The translations under genes and the position numbers were made by a program. Shown here one piece after another: positions 52,242 to 60,219 of a stretch of 64,000 bases of DNA. The DNA comes from Myxococcales bacterium (GTDB lineage: Bacteria > Myxococcota_A > Polyangia > Polyangiales > Ga0077539), in NCBI GenBank assembly GCA_016793325.1, contig JAEUKI010000035.1, forward strand, positions 1 to 64,000, given 5' to 3'. The first letter of the stretch is position 1. The number at the start of each line of letters is the position of its first letter. The notes under the pieces were generated by a model. The model had not been told where the DNA came from. It saw nothing but the letters and a program-made list of their open reading frames with translations, and made no database searches.

Positions 52242-53639
52242 TCAGACGACGAGCGTCTTCCACTTGCCGCGCGCGAAGCGAACGGACATGAACACCGTGA
52301 GGAGCACCGCGTAGACGCCGGCGCTCAGCCAGATCCCCATGAGGCCGCCGTTGAGCGTGATCCCGAAGAGCCAGGCGCACGGGACGAGACACAAGAAGTG
52401 CAGCGCGACCTCGACGGCCATCACGTAGCGCGTGTCGCCGGCGCCGAAGAGCGCTTGCGTGAGGATCATTCCAAACGCGACGATGGGGCCGAGCGCCGAC
52501 ACGAGGCGCAAGGGCGCGGTGCCCGCGTCGATCACGACCTGCGCGTCGGAGAAGACGCCCATCACTTGGGGGGCCTTCGCGAAGATCAACGCGCCGATGA
52601 CGCCGAAGATCAGCGCGCCGAGCTTCACGCTCGTCCACGCGTAGCTCGCGGCGAGCTCGGGGTCTTTCTTTCCCAGCGATTGGCCGACGAGCGTCGCGGT
52701 CGCGGTGCCGAACGCCATGCACGAGAAGAACGTCGCGCTGAGCACCTCGATGATGATCGTCGTCGCAGCGCCGTTGGCCGCGACGCGCACGCCGCGGATC
52801 ACGACGGTGGCGCTCTGCGCGTCGAGCCGGCCGACGATCTTCGTGAAGAGCAAGAAGCCCGTCATCACGGCCACCGTCGCGAGCCCGCCCGGAACGCTGA
52901 GCTTCAACAGGTCCTTCACCGTCGTCATCGACAGGTTCTGGAGCCGGTAGAACTTGAACCGCTCGCGGTACTGCTCGCCGCGCGAGAAGATCGCCATCAC
53001 GATCAGGCCGACCCAGCTCGCGGTGGCTGCGGCGATCCCTGCGCCCGCGATCCCCAGCCGAGGCGCGCCCCAGTTGCCGAAGATGAGCATGTAGCAGAGG
53101 ACGGCGTTGAAGATGTTCATCACGATGGCCGCCCACAGGTGCAGGTGGGTCTTGCCGATGCCGTCGAAGAAGCTCTTGTACGCCGCGGTCATCGCCATCG
53201 ACGCGATGCCGACGAAGCGCCAGCGGCAGTAGATCGTCCCGAGCTCGGCCACGTGCGGGTTGCTCACGATCGCGCCGAACATCTGCGGCATGAACACCCA
53301 GCCGAGCGCAGAGAACACCACGCCGCCGACGAGGGTGATCACGACGGCGTTGGGCACGACCGCGCCCGCGGCCTCGACGTTGCCCTCGCCGTAGCGGCGG
53401 GAGGTCATGGCGAGCGTTCCCACAGAAATCGCTGAGAGAAAGCCGCCGACCGCCCACAGGAGCATCAGCGACGGCGTGAGCGCGGCCTGCGCGTCGGACG
53501 CGTCCTGGTACGGGAGCTTCTTGAGAAAGTACGTATCAACGATGTTCACCCCGGTCTGCGTGAGCATCGCGAGGATCACCGGCGCGGCGAGCGTCAGGAT
53601 CCGCCTGGATTGCTGGAGGTCGAGCCAACGGTTGGGCAT
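52242..53639 (-). CDS. MATE-family efflux transporter
   Basis: A 465-residue, twelve-helix membrane protein of the multidrug and toxic compound extrusion family. N-terminal helices include ILTLAAPVILAMLTQTGVNIVDTYFL and LMLLWAVGGFLSAISVGTLAMTSRRYGEGN, and the second half repeats the pattern (FFSCMAFGTATATLVGQSLGKKDPELA), the paired MATE signature. Length fits the family. It is predicted to export cationic drugs or metabolites by Na+ or H+ antiport; substrate unknown. ATG 53639 was chosen because upstream sequence is not homologous. Divergent from the pal operon. Confidence 0.93.
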   Translation of the reverse strand: MPNRWLDLQQSRRILTLAAPVILAMLTQTGVNIVDTYFLKKLPYQDASDAQAALTPSLMLLWAVGGFLSAISVGTLAMTSRRYGEGNVEAAGAVVPNAVVITLVGGVVFSALGWVFMPQMFGAIVSNPHVAELGTIYCRWRFVGIASMAMTAAYKSFFDGIGKTHLHLWAAIVMNIFNAVLCYMLIFGNWGAPRLGIAGAGIAAATASWVGLIVMAIFSRGEQYRERFKFYRLQNLSMTTVKDLLKLSVPGGLATVAVMTGFLLFTKIVGRLDAQSATVVIRGVRVAANGAATTIIIEVLSATFFSCMAFGTATATLVGQSLGKKDPELAASYAWTSVKLGALIFGVIGALIFAKAPQVMGVFSDAQVVIDAGTAPLRLVSALGPIVAFGMILTQALFGAGDTRYVMAVEVALHFLCLVPCAWLFGITLNGGLMGIWLSAGVYAVLLTVFMSVRFARGKWKTLVV

Positions 53640-53790
53640 CTCGATCAACGGCGCAGGGACATACCCCAAGACGGCCCCGATGAGGGACGGACAACGAGCA
53701 ACATCCGCCGAACGAACGCTTTGATTGCACGCCCGTTGCGTCGAGGGGACTGGGTGCGGTAGGCCAGCAAACGACCAGGACACACCTCGA

Positions 53791-54567
53791 ATGAGCAATT
53801 CACGGCAGGCACGTTTTCATGACCGACCCGGCGAACGCGGGTGGCGGAGCTTCGTCCGCGCGCTGTCGGTCGGCGCGCTCCTCGCGATGTTCGCCGCGCT
53901 CCTCGCTGGTTGCCCTGGCGTCGAGTACCCCAATTGCCGCGGCGATCAGGACTGCCGCCAACGCCGAGAGTTCTGCGTCAACGGCCGGTGCCAACAGTGC
54001 CGCACGACCGCGGATTGCCCCGCGGAGAACACGTGCTTGCGCAATCGGTGCGTCCCGGGCCTCAACGCGTGCGAGGGCGACAACGACTGCCTCGTGAACC
54101 AGCGGTGCGAGAATCGTCGGTGCGTTCCCAGGACCGAATGCGACGCGAGCCGCGCGTGCCCGTCGGGGCGCGCCTGCGTCTCGGGCCGCTGCGTTGTCGA
54201 AGCCGAAGCGCCGGACCCCGAGGACAACCGCGGGCGACTCTGCCAGTTCGAGCCGATCTACTTCGGCTTCGACCGCGAGGACCTCGACCCGACCGCCCGC
54301 GCGTCGCTCACGCGCGCCGCGCAGTGCCTCGAGCGCGAGCGCACGACCCGCTACGTGCTCATCGGCCGCAGCGACCCGCGCGGGACCGCGGAGTACAACC
54401 TCGCGCTCGGCGAGCGGCGCGCGCGCGCGGTGCAGCGCTACATGACCGCGCTCGGCGTCGCCGAAGCGCGCCTCGCGGTGTCGTCCGAGGGCATGGAGGC
54501 CGCGGCGGGGACAGACGAACAATCGTGGGCGCGCGACCGTCGCGTGGACTTCAGGCCGAGGGACTAA
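53791..54567 (+). CDS. pal: Pal-like OmpA-family lipoprotein with Cys-rich N-terminus
   Basis: A 258-residue lipoprotein (AMFAALLAGC). After the lipobox come about 100 residues of Cys-rich EGF-like modules (QDCRQRREFCVNGRCQQC, NDCLVNQRCENRRC, CPSGRACVSGRC), unusual for Pal. The C-terminal OmpA domain starts at IYFGFDREDLDPTARASL and has the peptidoglycan-binding motif GRSDPRGTAEYNLALGERRA. In Pal the position of Arg in GRSD is normally His, a small deviation. Expected role: tethering the outer membrane to peptidoglycan with the Tol system. The downstream cpoB-like gene, six bases away, supports the Pal assignment. Confidence 0.85.
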   Translation: MSNSRQARFHDRPGERGWRSFVRALSVGALLAMFAALLAGCPGVEYPNCRGDQDCRQRREFCVNGRCQQCRTTADCPAENTCLRNRCVPGLNACEGDNDCLVNQRCENRRCVPRTECDASRACPSGRACVSGRCVVEAEAPDPEDNRGRLCQFEPIYFGFDREDLDPTARASLTRAAQCLERERTTRYVLIGRSDPRGTAEYNLALGERRARAVQRYMTALGVAEARLAVSSEGMEAAAGTDEQSWARDRRVDFRPRD

Positions 54568-54573
54568 TCGCAC

Positions 54574-55416
54574 ATGCGCACGGATTTCAGGGCATTCTTC
54601 GATCGGTTGTTTTTGTGTGCGCTCTTCGTGTCGGGCGCCCTCGCGCAGGGCTGCTTCGCGTCTTCGTCGGCGCACGAGGCGCTCGACCGCCGCGTCGGCG
54701 TGATCGAGGCCAACGAGCGCCAGCGCAGGCCGCAGCTCGAAGAGCAAGAGCGCCGCGTCGGCACGCTCATCGAGAACCTCGAGCGCGTCCGTAATCAGCT
54801 CGGCTCCGTCGCGGACATGGCCAACCGGATGGAGGGCTTCGACCGCGACATTCGCGCGATCCGCGGGCTCGTGGACGAGATGCGCCAGACCCTCGGCGAC
54901 GTGGGAGAAAACCGCACGCAGCTCTCGCAGGTGCTCGCGCGCATCGAAGAGCGCGTGCTGCAGCTCGAGCGCCGAACGGGCCTCGCGCCCGCGGTGGATC
55001 CCGCGTCGATCCCCGCGGACAACGCGGCGCTCATCGCGGACGCCGGCAGGGCCCTCGACGCGCGGGACTTCGTGCGCGTTCGTGCGTTGGCGACGGCGCT
55101 GCTCAGCCGCGCTCCGCAAGACGCGCTCGCGGACGACGCGCGCATGCTCCTCGGACGCGCATCCATGGTCGAGCAGCGCTGGGCCACGGCGATCCAAGAG
55201 TTTCGACGGTTGGTCGCGGACTATCCGCAAGGAGACAAGGTCCCCGACGCGCTCGCGGAGATGGCCGAGGGCTTCGTGCGGCTCGGCTGGTGCACCGAGG
55301 CGCAGCGCTCGCTGCGCTTGATCGGCGAGCGCTACGCGAGCTCGCCGCGCGCGGCGGCAGCGCGCACGCGGCTCGACGAAGTGCGGAGGCTCCCTCGCTC
55401 GGCGTGCTCGCAATGA
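54574..55416 (+). CDS. CpoB/YbgF-like periplasmic coiled-coil TPR protein
   Basis: A 280-residue exported protein (FLCALFVSGALAQGC, lipobox-like). The N-terminal 100 residues form a coiled coil (LDRRVGVIEANERQRRPQLEEQERRVGTLIENLERVR), and the C-terminal half has TPR repeats (WATAIQEFRRLVADYPQGDKVPDALAEMAEGFVRLG). This matches CpoB (YbgF), which sits next to pal in most Gram-negatives and coordinates peptidoglycan synthesis with outer-membrane constriction. It follows pal by six bases, and its stop overlaps the kinase start (ATGA). The lipobox would make it a lipoprotein, unlike E. coli CpoB. Confidence 0.82.
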   Translation: MRTDFRAFFDRLFLCALFVSGALAQGCFASSSAHEALDRRVGVIEANERQRRPQLEEQERRVGTLIENLERVRNQLGSVADMANRMEGFDRDIRAIRGLVDEMRQTLGDVGENRTQLSQVLARIEERVLQLERRTGLAPAVDPASIPADNAALIADAGRALDARDFVRVRALATALLSRAPQDALADDARMLLGRASMVEQRWATAIQEFRRLVADYPQGDKVPDALAEMAEGFVRLGWCTEAQRSLRLIGERYASSPRAAAARTRLDEVRRLPRSACSQ

Positions 55417-56789
55417 CCGAGGGCGCCGACGACCGCGGGGGACCGGTCGCGGCGCCGGGCGTGATGGTCGTTCCGGGCGTGCGGCTCGGCCCCAAATTCG
55501 CTGAGGGAACGCTCGCAGAGCTCTACAAGGGCACGCAGCGCGCGCTCACGCGATCGGTCGCCATCAAGGTCCTCAAGCCCTCGATCACGCCAGCATCGCA
55601 GCTCGGAAAGCGCTTTCTTCGCGAGGCCAACCTGCTCTCGCGGATCTCGCATCAAAACGTTCCGCACGTGTACGACGCGGGCGAGAGCGAGGGGCGCCCC
55701 TACATCGTGATGGAGCTCATCGAGGGCCCGTCGCTGCGCAAAGTGATGGACGCGAGCGGTCCGTTGCCCGTCGACACGGCGGTCGCGATCGCGCGAGAGC
55801 TCGCCTCGGCGCTCGCGCACGTGCACGCGCTCGGCGTCGTTCACCGCGACGTGAAACCCGCGAACGTCCTCTTGTCGCGCCGCGGGGACGTGAAGCTCAC
55901 GGACTTCGGCATCGCCCGCGACACGAGCGAGCCGCACGACGGCCTCGGCGTCGTCGGGACCCCCGCGTACATGTCCCCCGAGCAAGTGCTCGGCGATCGC
56001 GTGGATTTTCGCTCGGATTTGTTCGCGCTCGGGATTCTTCTCTACGAGATGCTCACCGGCCGTCGTCCCTTCGAAGAAGAAGCGGGCCGCACGGTGATGC
56101 AGAAGATCCGCTTGGATCGCTACCCCGCGCCCTCGTCAGTGCGCGCGGGCATCAGCGGCATGATCGAGCGCGTGCTCGCGCGATGCCTCGAGAAAAACCC
56201 CGCCAATCGCTACGACTCCGCCGAGTCCGTCGCGCGCGACCTCGGCGAGCACCTGACGAGCGCGGGCGCTGAGCCGACGCGCGTGCTCGTGCTGGACCGC
56301 CTGCTCGCGATCAAAGAGCTCACGCAAGCGGAGGTTCGCGCGGCGCTCGGCCCATCGGTGCGCGAGGCTCCGAGCGCGAACAACACGGCGCAAAAGCGCG
56401 CAGGGCCCTCGGGCGGACGCGCGAGCCGCGCGATCGGCGTGGCGTGGGCTGGACAGATCGCGGCCGCGATCGGGATCGCGTCCATCGTCGGCTGGGGCGA
56501 GCTCACCCGCGAGCGCAGCGGCGACGCGGGCCGCGGCGCCACGGGCCCCCGCGCCCCCGGAACGCCGGACATCGGCCGACTCCGCGTCGTCGCGCGCCCC
56601 TGGGCCACGGTGTCCATCGACGGCGTGACCGTGGACACGGCGCCCACCAACGAGTCGTTTCGACTGTTGCCGGGGCTGCACTACGTGCGCTTCTCGCACC
56701 CGACGCTCGGCAACGTCGACCGCGTCGTTCGCGTCACCAAAGACGCCACGGTGTGGCTCGAGGTCGACCTCGAGGAGGGACCGCGATGA
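55413..56789 (+). CDS. Ser/Thr protein kinase with PEGA domain, in the pal operon
   Basis: A 458-residue Hanks-type kinase. Lys52 (VAIKVL), HRDVKPAN from 144, DFG at 164-166 and GTPAYMSPEQ are intact, but the Gly-rich loop is degenerate: FAEGTLAEL (about 29-37) instead of GxGxxGxV, with Ala at the first Gly. Activity may be low or need a partner. A transmembrane helix at about 347-368 leads to a PEGA domain (VVARPWATVSIDGVTVDTAPTNE) near the C-terminus. It overlaps the cpoB-like gene by 4 bp and the LysM gene by 4 bp. Its operon position suggests control of envelope or cell-wall processes (inference). Confidence 0.9.
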   Translation: MTEGADDRGGPVAAPGVMVVPGVRLGPKFAEGTLAELYKGTQRALTRSVAIKVLKPSITPASQLGKRFLREANLLSRISHQNVPHVYDAGESEGRPYIVMELIEGPSLRKVMDASGPLPVDTAVAIARELASALAHVHALGVVHRDVKPANVLLSRRGDVKLTDFGIARDTSEPHDGLGVVGTPAYMSPEQVLGDRVDFRSDLFALGILLYEMLTGRRPFEEEAGRTVMQKIRLDRYPAPSSVRAGISGMIERVLARCLEKNPANRYDSAESVARDLGEHLTSAGAEPTRVLVLDRLLAIKELTQAEVRAALGPSVREAPSANNTAQKRAGPSGGRASRAIGVAWAGQIAAAIGIASIVGWGELTRERSGDAGRGATGPRAPGTPDIGRLRVVARPWATVSIDGVTVDTAPTNESFRLLPGLHYVRFSHPTLGNVDRVVRVTKDATVWLEVDLEEGPR

Positions 56790-57742
56790 GCGCGCGCTCG
56801 ATTTCGTGTGCGGTGCTCTTCGCGTCGATCGCGCTCGCGCCTATGCGCGCAGCGCACGGGGACATCGTTCACACGGTGCGTCAGGGCGACACGATCGCGG
56901 CGCTGTCGCAGCGGTACTACGGCGACGCGGCGCGCGAGGTGATCGTCGTCGCGGCCAACGCCCTCAACGTGCAAGCGAGCGCGGGGATCCTCCCGGGAAC
57001 GCGCGTGGTGATCCCCAGCGTGAGCTACTACCGCGTGCGCGAGCGCGACACGTGGGAGCGCATCGCGTTTCGCGAGTTCGGGAGCGCGCAGCGCGGGGCC
57101 TACCTCGCCGAGGTGAACCAGGCCGACGCGCGGGTGCAGCCATCGCCGGGGGCCGTGGTGCGCGTTCCGTATCTCTTGCGGTACGTCGTGCCCGAGGACG
57201 GCGAGCAGCTGTTCGAGATCGCCCGGAGGTTCTACGGCGATCGCGCGCAAGCGCGGTTCGTCAGCGAGTTCAATCGGCTCGCGTCGATGCGCCTGCAGCG
57301 TGGGCAAGTGCTGCTGCTGCCGATGCCCGAGCTCATCTTGCGCGAAGAGCCGGTGTGCGAAGGGGGCCCGTCGCTCGCGCAGACCGCCCGCGCGCAACGA
57401 GAGCTCGAGGCGAGGCTCACGGCGATGCGCTCGATGCTCGATCACGGGCAATACGTCGAAGCGCTGGCCGTCGGCGCGCGGCTGCTCGGCGGCGGCGAGG
57501 TCTCGGACACCCAGCGCGCGCGCGTCCAGAAGCAGCTCGCCGAGGCGTACTGCGCGCTCGACCGCGTCGACCTCGCGGCCGAAGCGCTCCGCGACGCGCT
57601 GCGAGTCGAGCCCGACCTGCGCTTGGACGACGGGCGCTTCTCGCCGCGGATGATGGACGCGATCGCGATCGCGCGCGGCCAATACGCGGCGCGAGCCTTC
57701 AGCGCGGCCCCGTCGACCGCGCGACCCGACGAAGCGCACTGA
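56786..57742 (+). CDS. Secreted LysM/TPR protein
   Basis: A 318-residue protein with a signal peptide (LFASIALAPMRAAHG). Three LysM-like modules follow: HTVRQGDTIAALSQRYYGDA (about 28-47), YRVRERDTWERIAFREFG and YVVPEDGEQLFEIARRFYG, so it should bind peptidoglycan. A C-terminal TPR-like region (ALAVGARLLGGGEVSD, AYCALDRVDLAAEALRDAL) may contact partners. GGAGGG lies six bases before the ATG, which overlaps the kinase stop (ATGA). It completes the pal - cpoB-like - kinase - LysM operon and is a plausible sensor or effector of the kinase at the cell wall. Confidence 0.85.
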   Translation: MSARSISCAVLFASIALAPMRAAHGDIVHTVRQGDTIAALSQRYYGDAAREVIVVAANALNVQASAGILPGTRVVIPSVSYYRVRERDTWERIAFREFGSAQRGAYLAEVNQADARVQPSPGAVVRVPYLLRYVVPEDGEQLFEIARRFYGDRAQARFVSEFNRLASMRLQRGQVLLLPMPELILREEPVCEGGPSLAQTARAQRELEARLTAMRSMLDHGQYVEALAVGARLLGGGEVSDTQRARVQKQLAEAYCALDRVDLAAEALRDALRVEPDLRLDDGRFSPRMMDAIAIARGQYAARAFSAAPSTARPDEAH

Positions 57743-57835
57743 GCGGGGCGCGCGTTTGCGCTTCACCGCTGCAACGTTGCGCGAACGCCACGCGCGAGGC
57801 GCTCCGAAGCTCGCTACGATTCTTCGCCATCACCC

Positions 57836-58192
57836 ATGAATTCAACCTCCCTCCGCTTCGCCACGCTCGCGCTCGTCGGAGCGTCGCTCGCATCGTGCGC
57901 TCCCATCGGTCGAACGGTCTCTCCCAAATGGAACGAGACTCGCTGCTTCCTCGACCTCCCCGAGCTCTGCGTGAAGCTCACCAACGTCGAGACCGAGGGC
58001 CACTGCAACTTCGACGTGGTTCAACGGCAAGGAGGCACGGACACGGTGCTCGCCTCGCACGCGATGATCTTTCGTCGAGGGCGCGTCCCGGTGAGCTTTC
58101 GATCGGTCAATTACCAACTCGAAGTGTTGAGCACGGTCGAGCGCGTCTTCGAGAGCGACGAGGCGACCTTCGTGCTCCACGACGCCCGGTAG
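57836..58192 (+). CDS. Small putative lipoprotein
   Basis: A 118-residue protein with signal LRFATLALVGASLASC (lipobox ASLASC). The mature part has three further Cys (RCFLDLPELC, GHC) and a strand-rich C-terminal half (VPVSFRSVNYQLEVLSTVERVFE). No family recognised. It starts 93 bp after the LysM gene on the same strand and may be transcribed with it, though the gap leaves room for its own promoter. Probably anchored in the outer membrane. Confidence 0.6.
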   Translation: MNSTSLRFATLALVGASLASCAPIGRTVSPKWNETRCFLDLPELCVKLTNVETEGHCNFDVVQRQGGTDTVLASHAMIFRRGRVPVSFRSVNYQLEVLSTVERVFESDEATFVLHDAR

Positions 58193-58216
58193 CGATCGCC
58201 GATGTAGACTCGCGCC

Positions 58217-59008
58217 GTGCACGACGCGCCGCCGATCACGATCGTCCCCTGCCTCTCGGACAACTACAGCTACGTCGTTCGCTGCGCTGCGACGGGCGCC
58301 ACGCTGCTCGTCGACCCGAGCGAACCCGAGCCGGTCCTCGCGGCGATCGAGGCGATGGGAGGGCGGCTCGACGCGGTGCTCTGCACGCATCACCACCCGG
58401 ATCACGTCGGCGGGCTCGACGCGCTTCGCGAGCGATTTTCCTCGCTGCGCGTGTACGCCCATCACGAGGACGAGTCGCGGATCGACGGCGTGACCCACGC
58501 GCTCGGGCACGACGACGGGTTCTACGTCGGCTCGATGGCGGTGCGCGCGCTGCATGTTCCGGCGCACACGTCGGGGGCGCTCTCGTACGTCCTCGACGAG
58601 CGCGCGGTGTTCACGGGAGACACGCTCTTCTCTGCGGGCTGCGGGCGCCTCTTCGAGGGGACGCCCGCGATGATGAACCACGCCCTCAACGACGTGCTCG
58701 GCGCGCTGGCGGACACGGTCCTCGTGTATCCGGGGCACGAGTACGCCGAGAAGAACCTGCGCTTCGCGCTCGAGGTCGAGCCGGGCTCCGACGCGATCCG
58801 CGCACGCCAAGCGCGCGTCGCGTCGCTGCGCGAGAAGAACGCGCCCGCTGTCCCGAGCACCCTCGGCGAAGAGCGAGAGACCAACCCGTTTCTTCGCGTG
58901 AAGACCCCGACGGTTCAGCGGTTCGCGCGAGCGAAGAAGGCCGACGTCGCGCCGGAGGACCCCGCGTCGGTGCTCGCCGTCGTGCGCGCCGCCCGCGATC
59001 GGTTTTGA
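58217..59008 (+). CDS. gloB: Hydroxyacylglutathione hydrolase (glyoxalase II-like)
   Basis: A 263-residue metallo-beta-lactamase-fold hydrolase. The binuclear metal motif THHHPDHVGG starts at about residue 57. Later VPAHTSGAL, FTGDTLF and PGHEYAEKNLRFA give the second His, bridging Asp and last His in the glyoxalase II order. The length and the C-terminal substrate domain (KTPTVQRFAR region) also match. It should hydrolyse S-D-lactoylglutathione or a related thioester in methylglyoxal detoxification. GTG start at 58217. The natural thiol in this lineage is not proven, so the substrate is inferred from family. Confidence 0.87.
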   Translation: MHDAPPITIVPCLSDNYSYVVRCAATGATLLVDPSEPEPVLAAIEAMGGRLDAVLCTHHHPDHVGGLDALRERFSSLRVYAHHEDESRIDGVTHALGHDDGFYVGSMAVRALHVPAHTSGALSYVLDERAVFTGDTLFSAGCGRLFEGTPAMMNHALNDVLGALADTVLVYPGHEYAEKNLRFALEVEPGSDAIRARQARVASLREKNAPAVPSTLGEERETNPFLRVKTPTVQRFARAKKADVAPEDPASVLAVVRAARDRF

Positions 59009-59037
59009 GCCGAGGGCTACTCGAATACAGTCACCCG

Positions 59038-60201
59038 TTATCGAGTCACCGTGCGAAACGCCCTCGCGAGCGCTGTCGCAGCCGCGGTCACGTCGTCGCG
59101 GGTCGTCGCGCGTCCGAGCGTCAAGCGCACCGTCGCGAGGGCGGAGGCGTCGTCGAGCCCCATCGCGACGAGGACGCCCGAGGGCCTCTCGTGTCCGTCG
59201 TGGCACGCCGAGCCTGTCGAGGCCGCGATCTCGGGGCACGCCGCGAGCAGCGCCGTCGCGGACGCGCCGATGAACCGGACGCTCAGCGTGTTGGGGAGCC
59301 GCGGAGCGCCGTCCCCGTTGAGCGCCGCGCCGGGGCACGCCGCTCGAATGTGTGACCACAATTCGTCACGGAGGGAGGCGACGCGAGCGGACTCTCGTTC
59401 GAGGTCGCGCTGGGCCGCGGCGCACGCGGCGCCGAGGGCGACGACGTAGGGGACGTTCTCGGTTCCCGGGCGCAGGCCGCGCTCGTGCGAGGCGCCGTAG
59501 GCGATCGGGCCGACGAGCGAGCCGCGGACCGAGCGACGGACGTAGAGCGCTCCGACGCCCTTTGGCGCATAGAGCTTGTGCCCCGCGATCGACAGCAAAT
59601 CGACGGAGAGATCCCGCACCGAGACGCGCACCTTGCCGACGCTCTGCGCGGCGTCGCAGTGGACGACGGCGCCCGCGGCGCGCGCGAGGGCCGCGAGCGC
59701 TGCGACCGGCTGCAGCACGCCCGTCTCGTTGTTGGCGTGCATCACGGTCACGAGCGCGGTCGTCGCGTCGATCACGCCCGCGGCCTCGTCGAGCCGCGCG
59801 CGGCCATCGGGGCTCACGCCCACGCGAACCAGCGAAAATCCCCGCGATTCGAGCGCCGCGCAGGTCTTGTCCGTCGCCGGGTGCTCGATCGTCGTCGTCA
59901 CGATCCGGCGGCGCGTCGCGCGCGCGGGGTCGCGGAGCGCTCGCTCGGCGGTCCCCACGATGGCGAGGTTGTTCGACTCGGTGCAGCCCGAGGTGAACAC
60001 GATTTCATCGGGCTCGCAGTCGACGAGGGAGGCGACCTGCGCTCGCGCGAGATCCACCGCGGATTTCGCGCGCTGTCCGTACACATGACCGCTCGACGGG
60101 TTGCCGAAGTGCTCGCGGAGGTACGGGAGCATCGCGTCGATCACCTCGTCGAGCACGGGCGTCGTCGCGTTGTAGTCGAGGTAGATCGGGCGCTCGGTCA
60201 T
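59038..60201 (-). CDS. Cysteine desulfurase (NifS/IscS family)
   Basis: A 387-residue PLP enzyme. YLDYNATTP at the N-terminus, EHPA with His107, AQSVGK with Asp183 nearby, the Schiff-base Lys209 in SIAGHKLYAPKG, and the catalytic Cys333 in STGSACHDG are all present. It should remove sulfur from cysteine to make a persulfide for Fe-S clusters or tRNA thiolation. The loop around Cys333 differs from the housekeeping IscS GSACTS form and is nearer the NifS-like type, so I give no symbol. No iscU or other Fe-S genes are next to it. Convergent with the gloB-like gene. Confidence 0.93.
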   Translation of the reverse strand: MTERPIYLDYNATTPVLDEVIDAMLPYLREHFGNPSSGHVYGQRAKSAVDLARAQVASLVDCEPDEIVFTSGCTESNNLAIVGTAERALRDPARATRRRIVTTTIEHPATDKTCAALESRGFSLVRVGVSPDGRARLDEAAGVIDATTALVTVMHANNETGVLQPVAALAALARAAGAVVHCDAAQSVGKVRVSVRDLSVDLLSIAGHKLYAPKGVGALYVRRSVRGSLVGPIAYGASHERGLRPGTENVPYVVALGAACAAAQRDLERESARVASLRDELWSHIRAACPGAALNGDGAPRLPNTLSVRFIGASATALLAACPEIAASTGSACHDGHERPSGVLVAMGLDDASALATVRLTLGRATTRDDVTAAATALARAFRTVTR

Positions 60202-60219
60202 GGGGGCAGAACGCGACGG

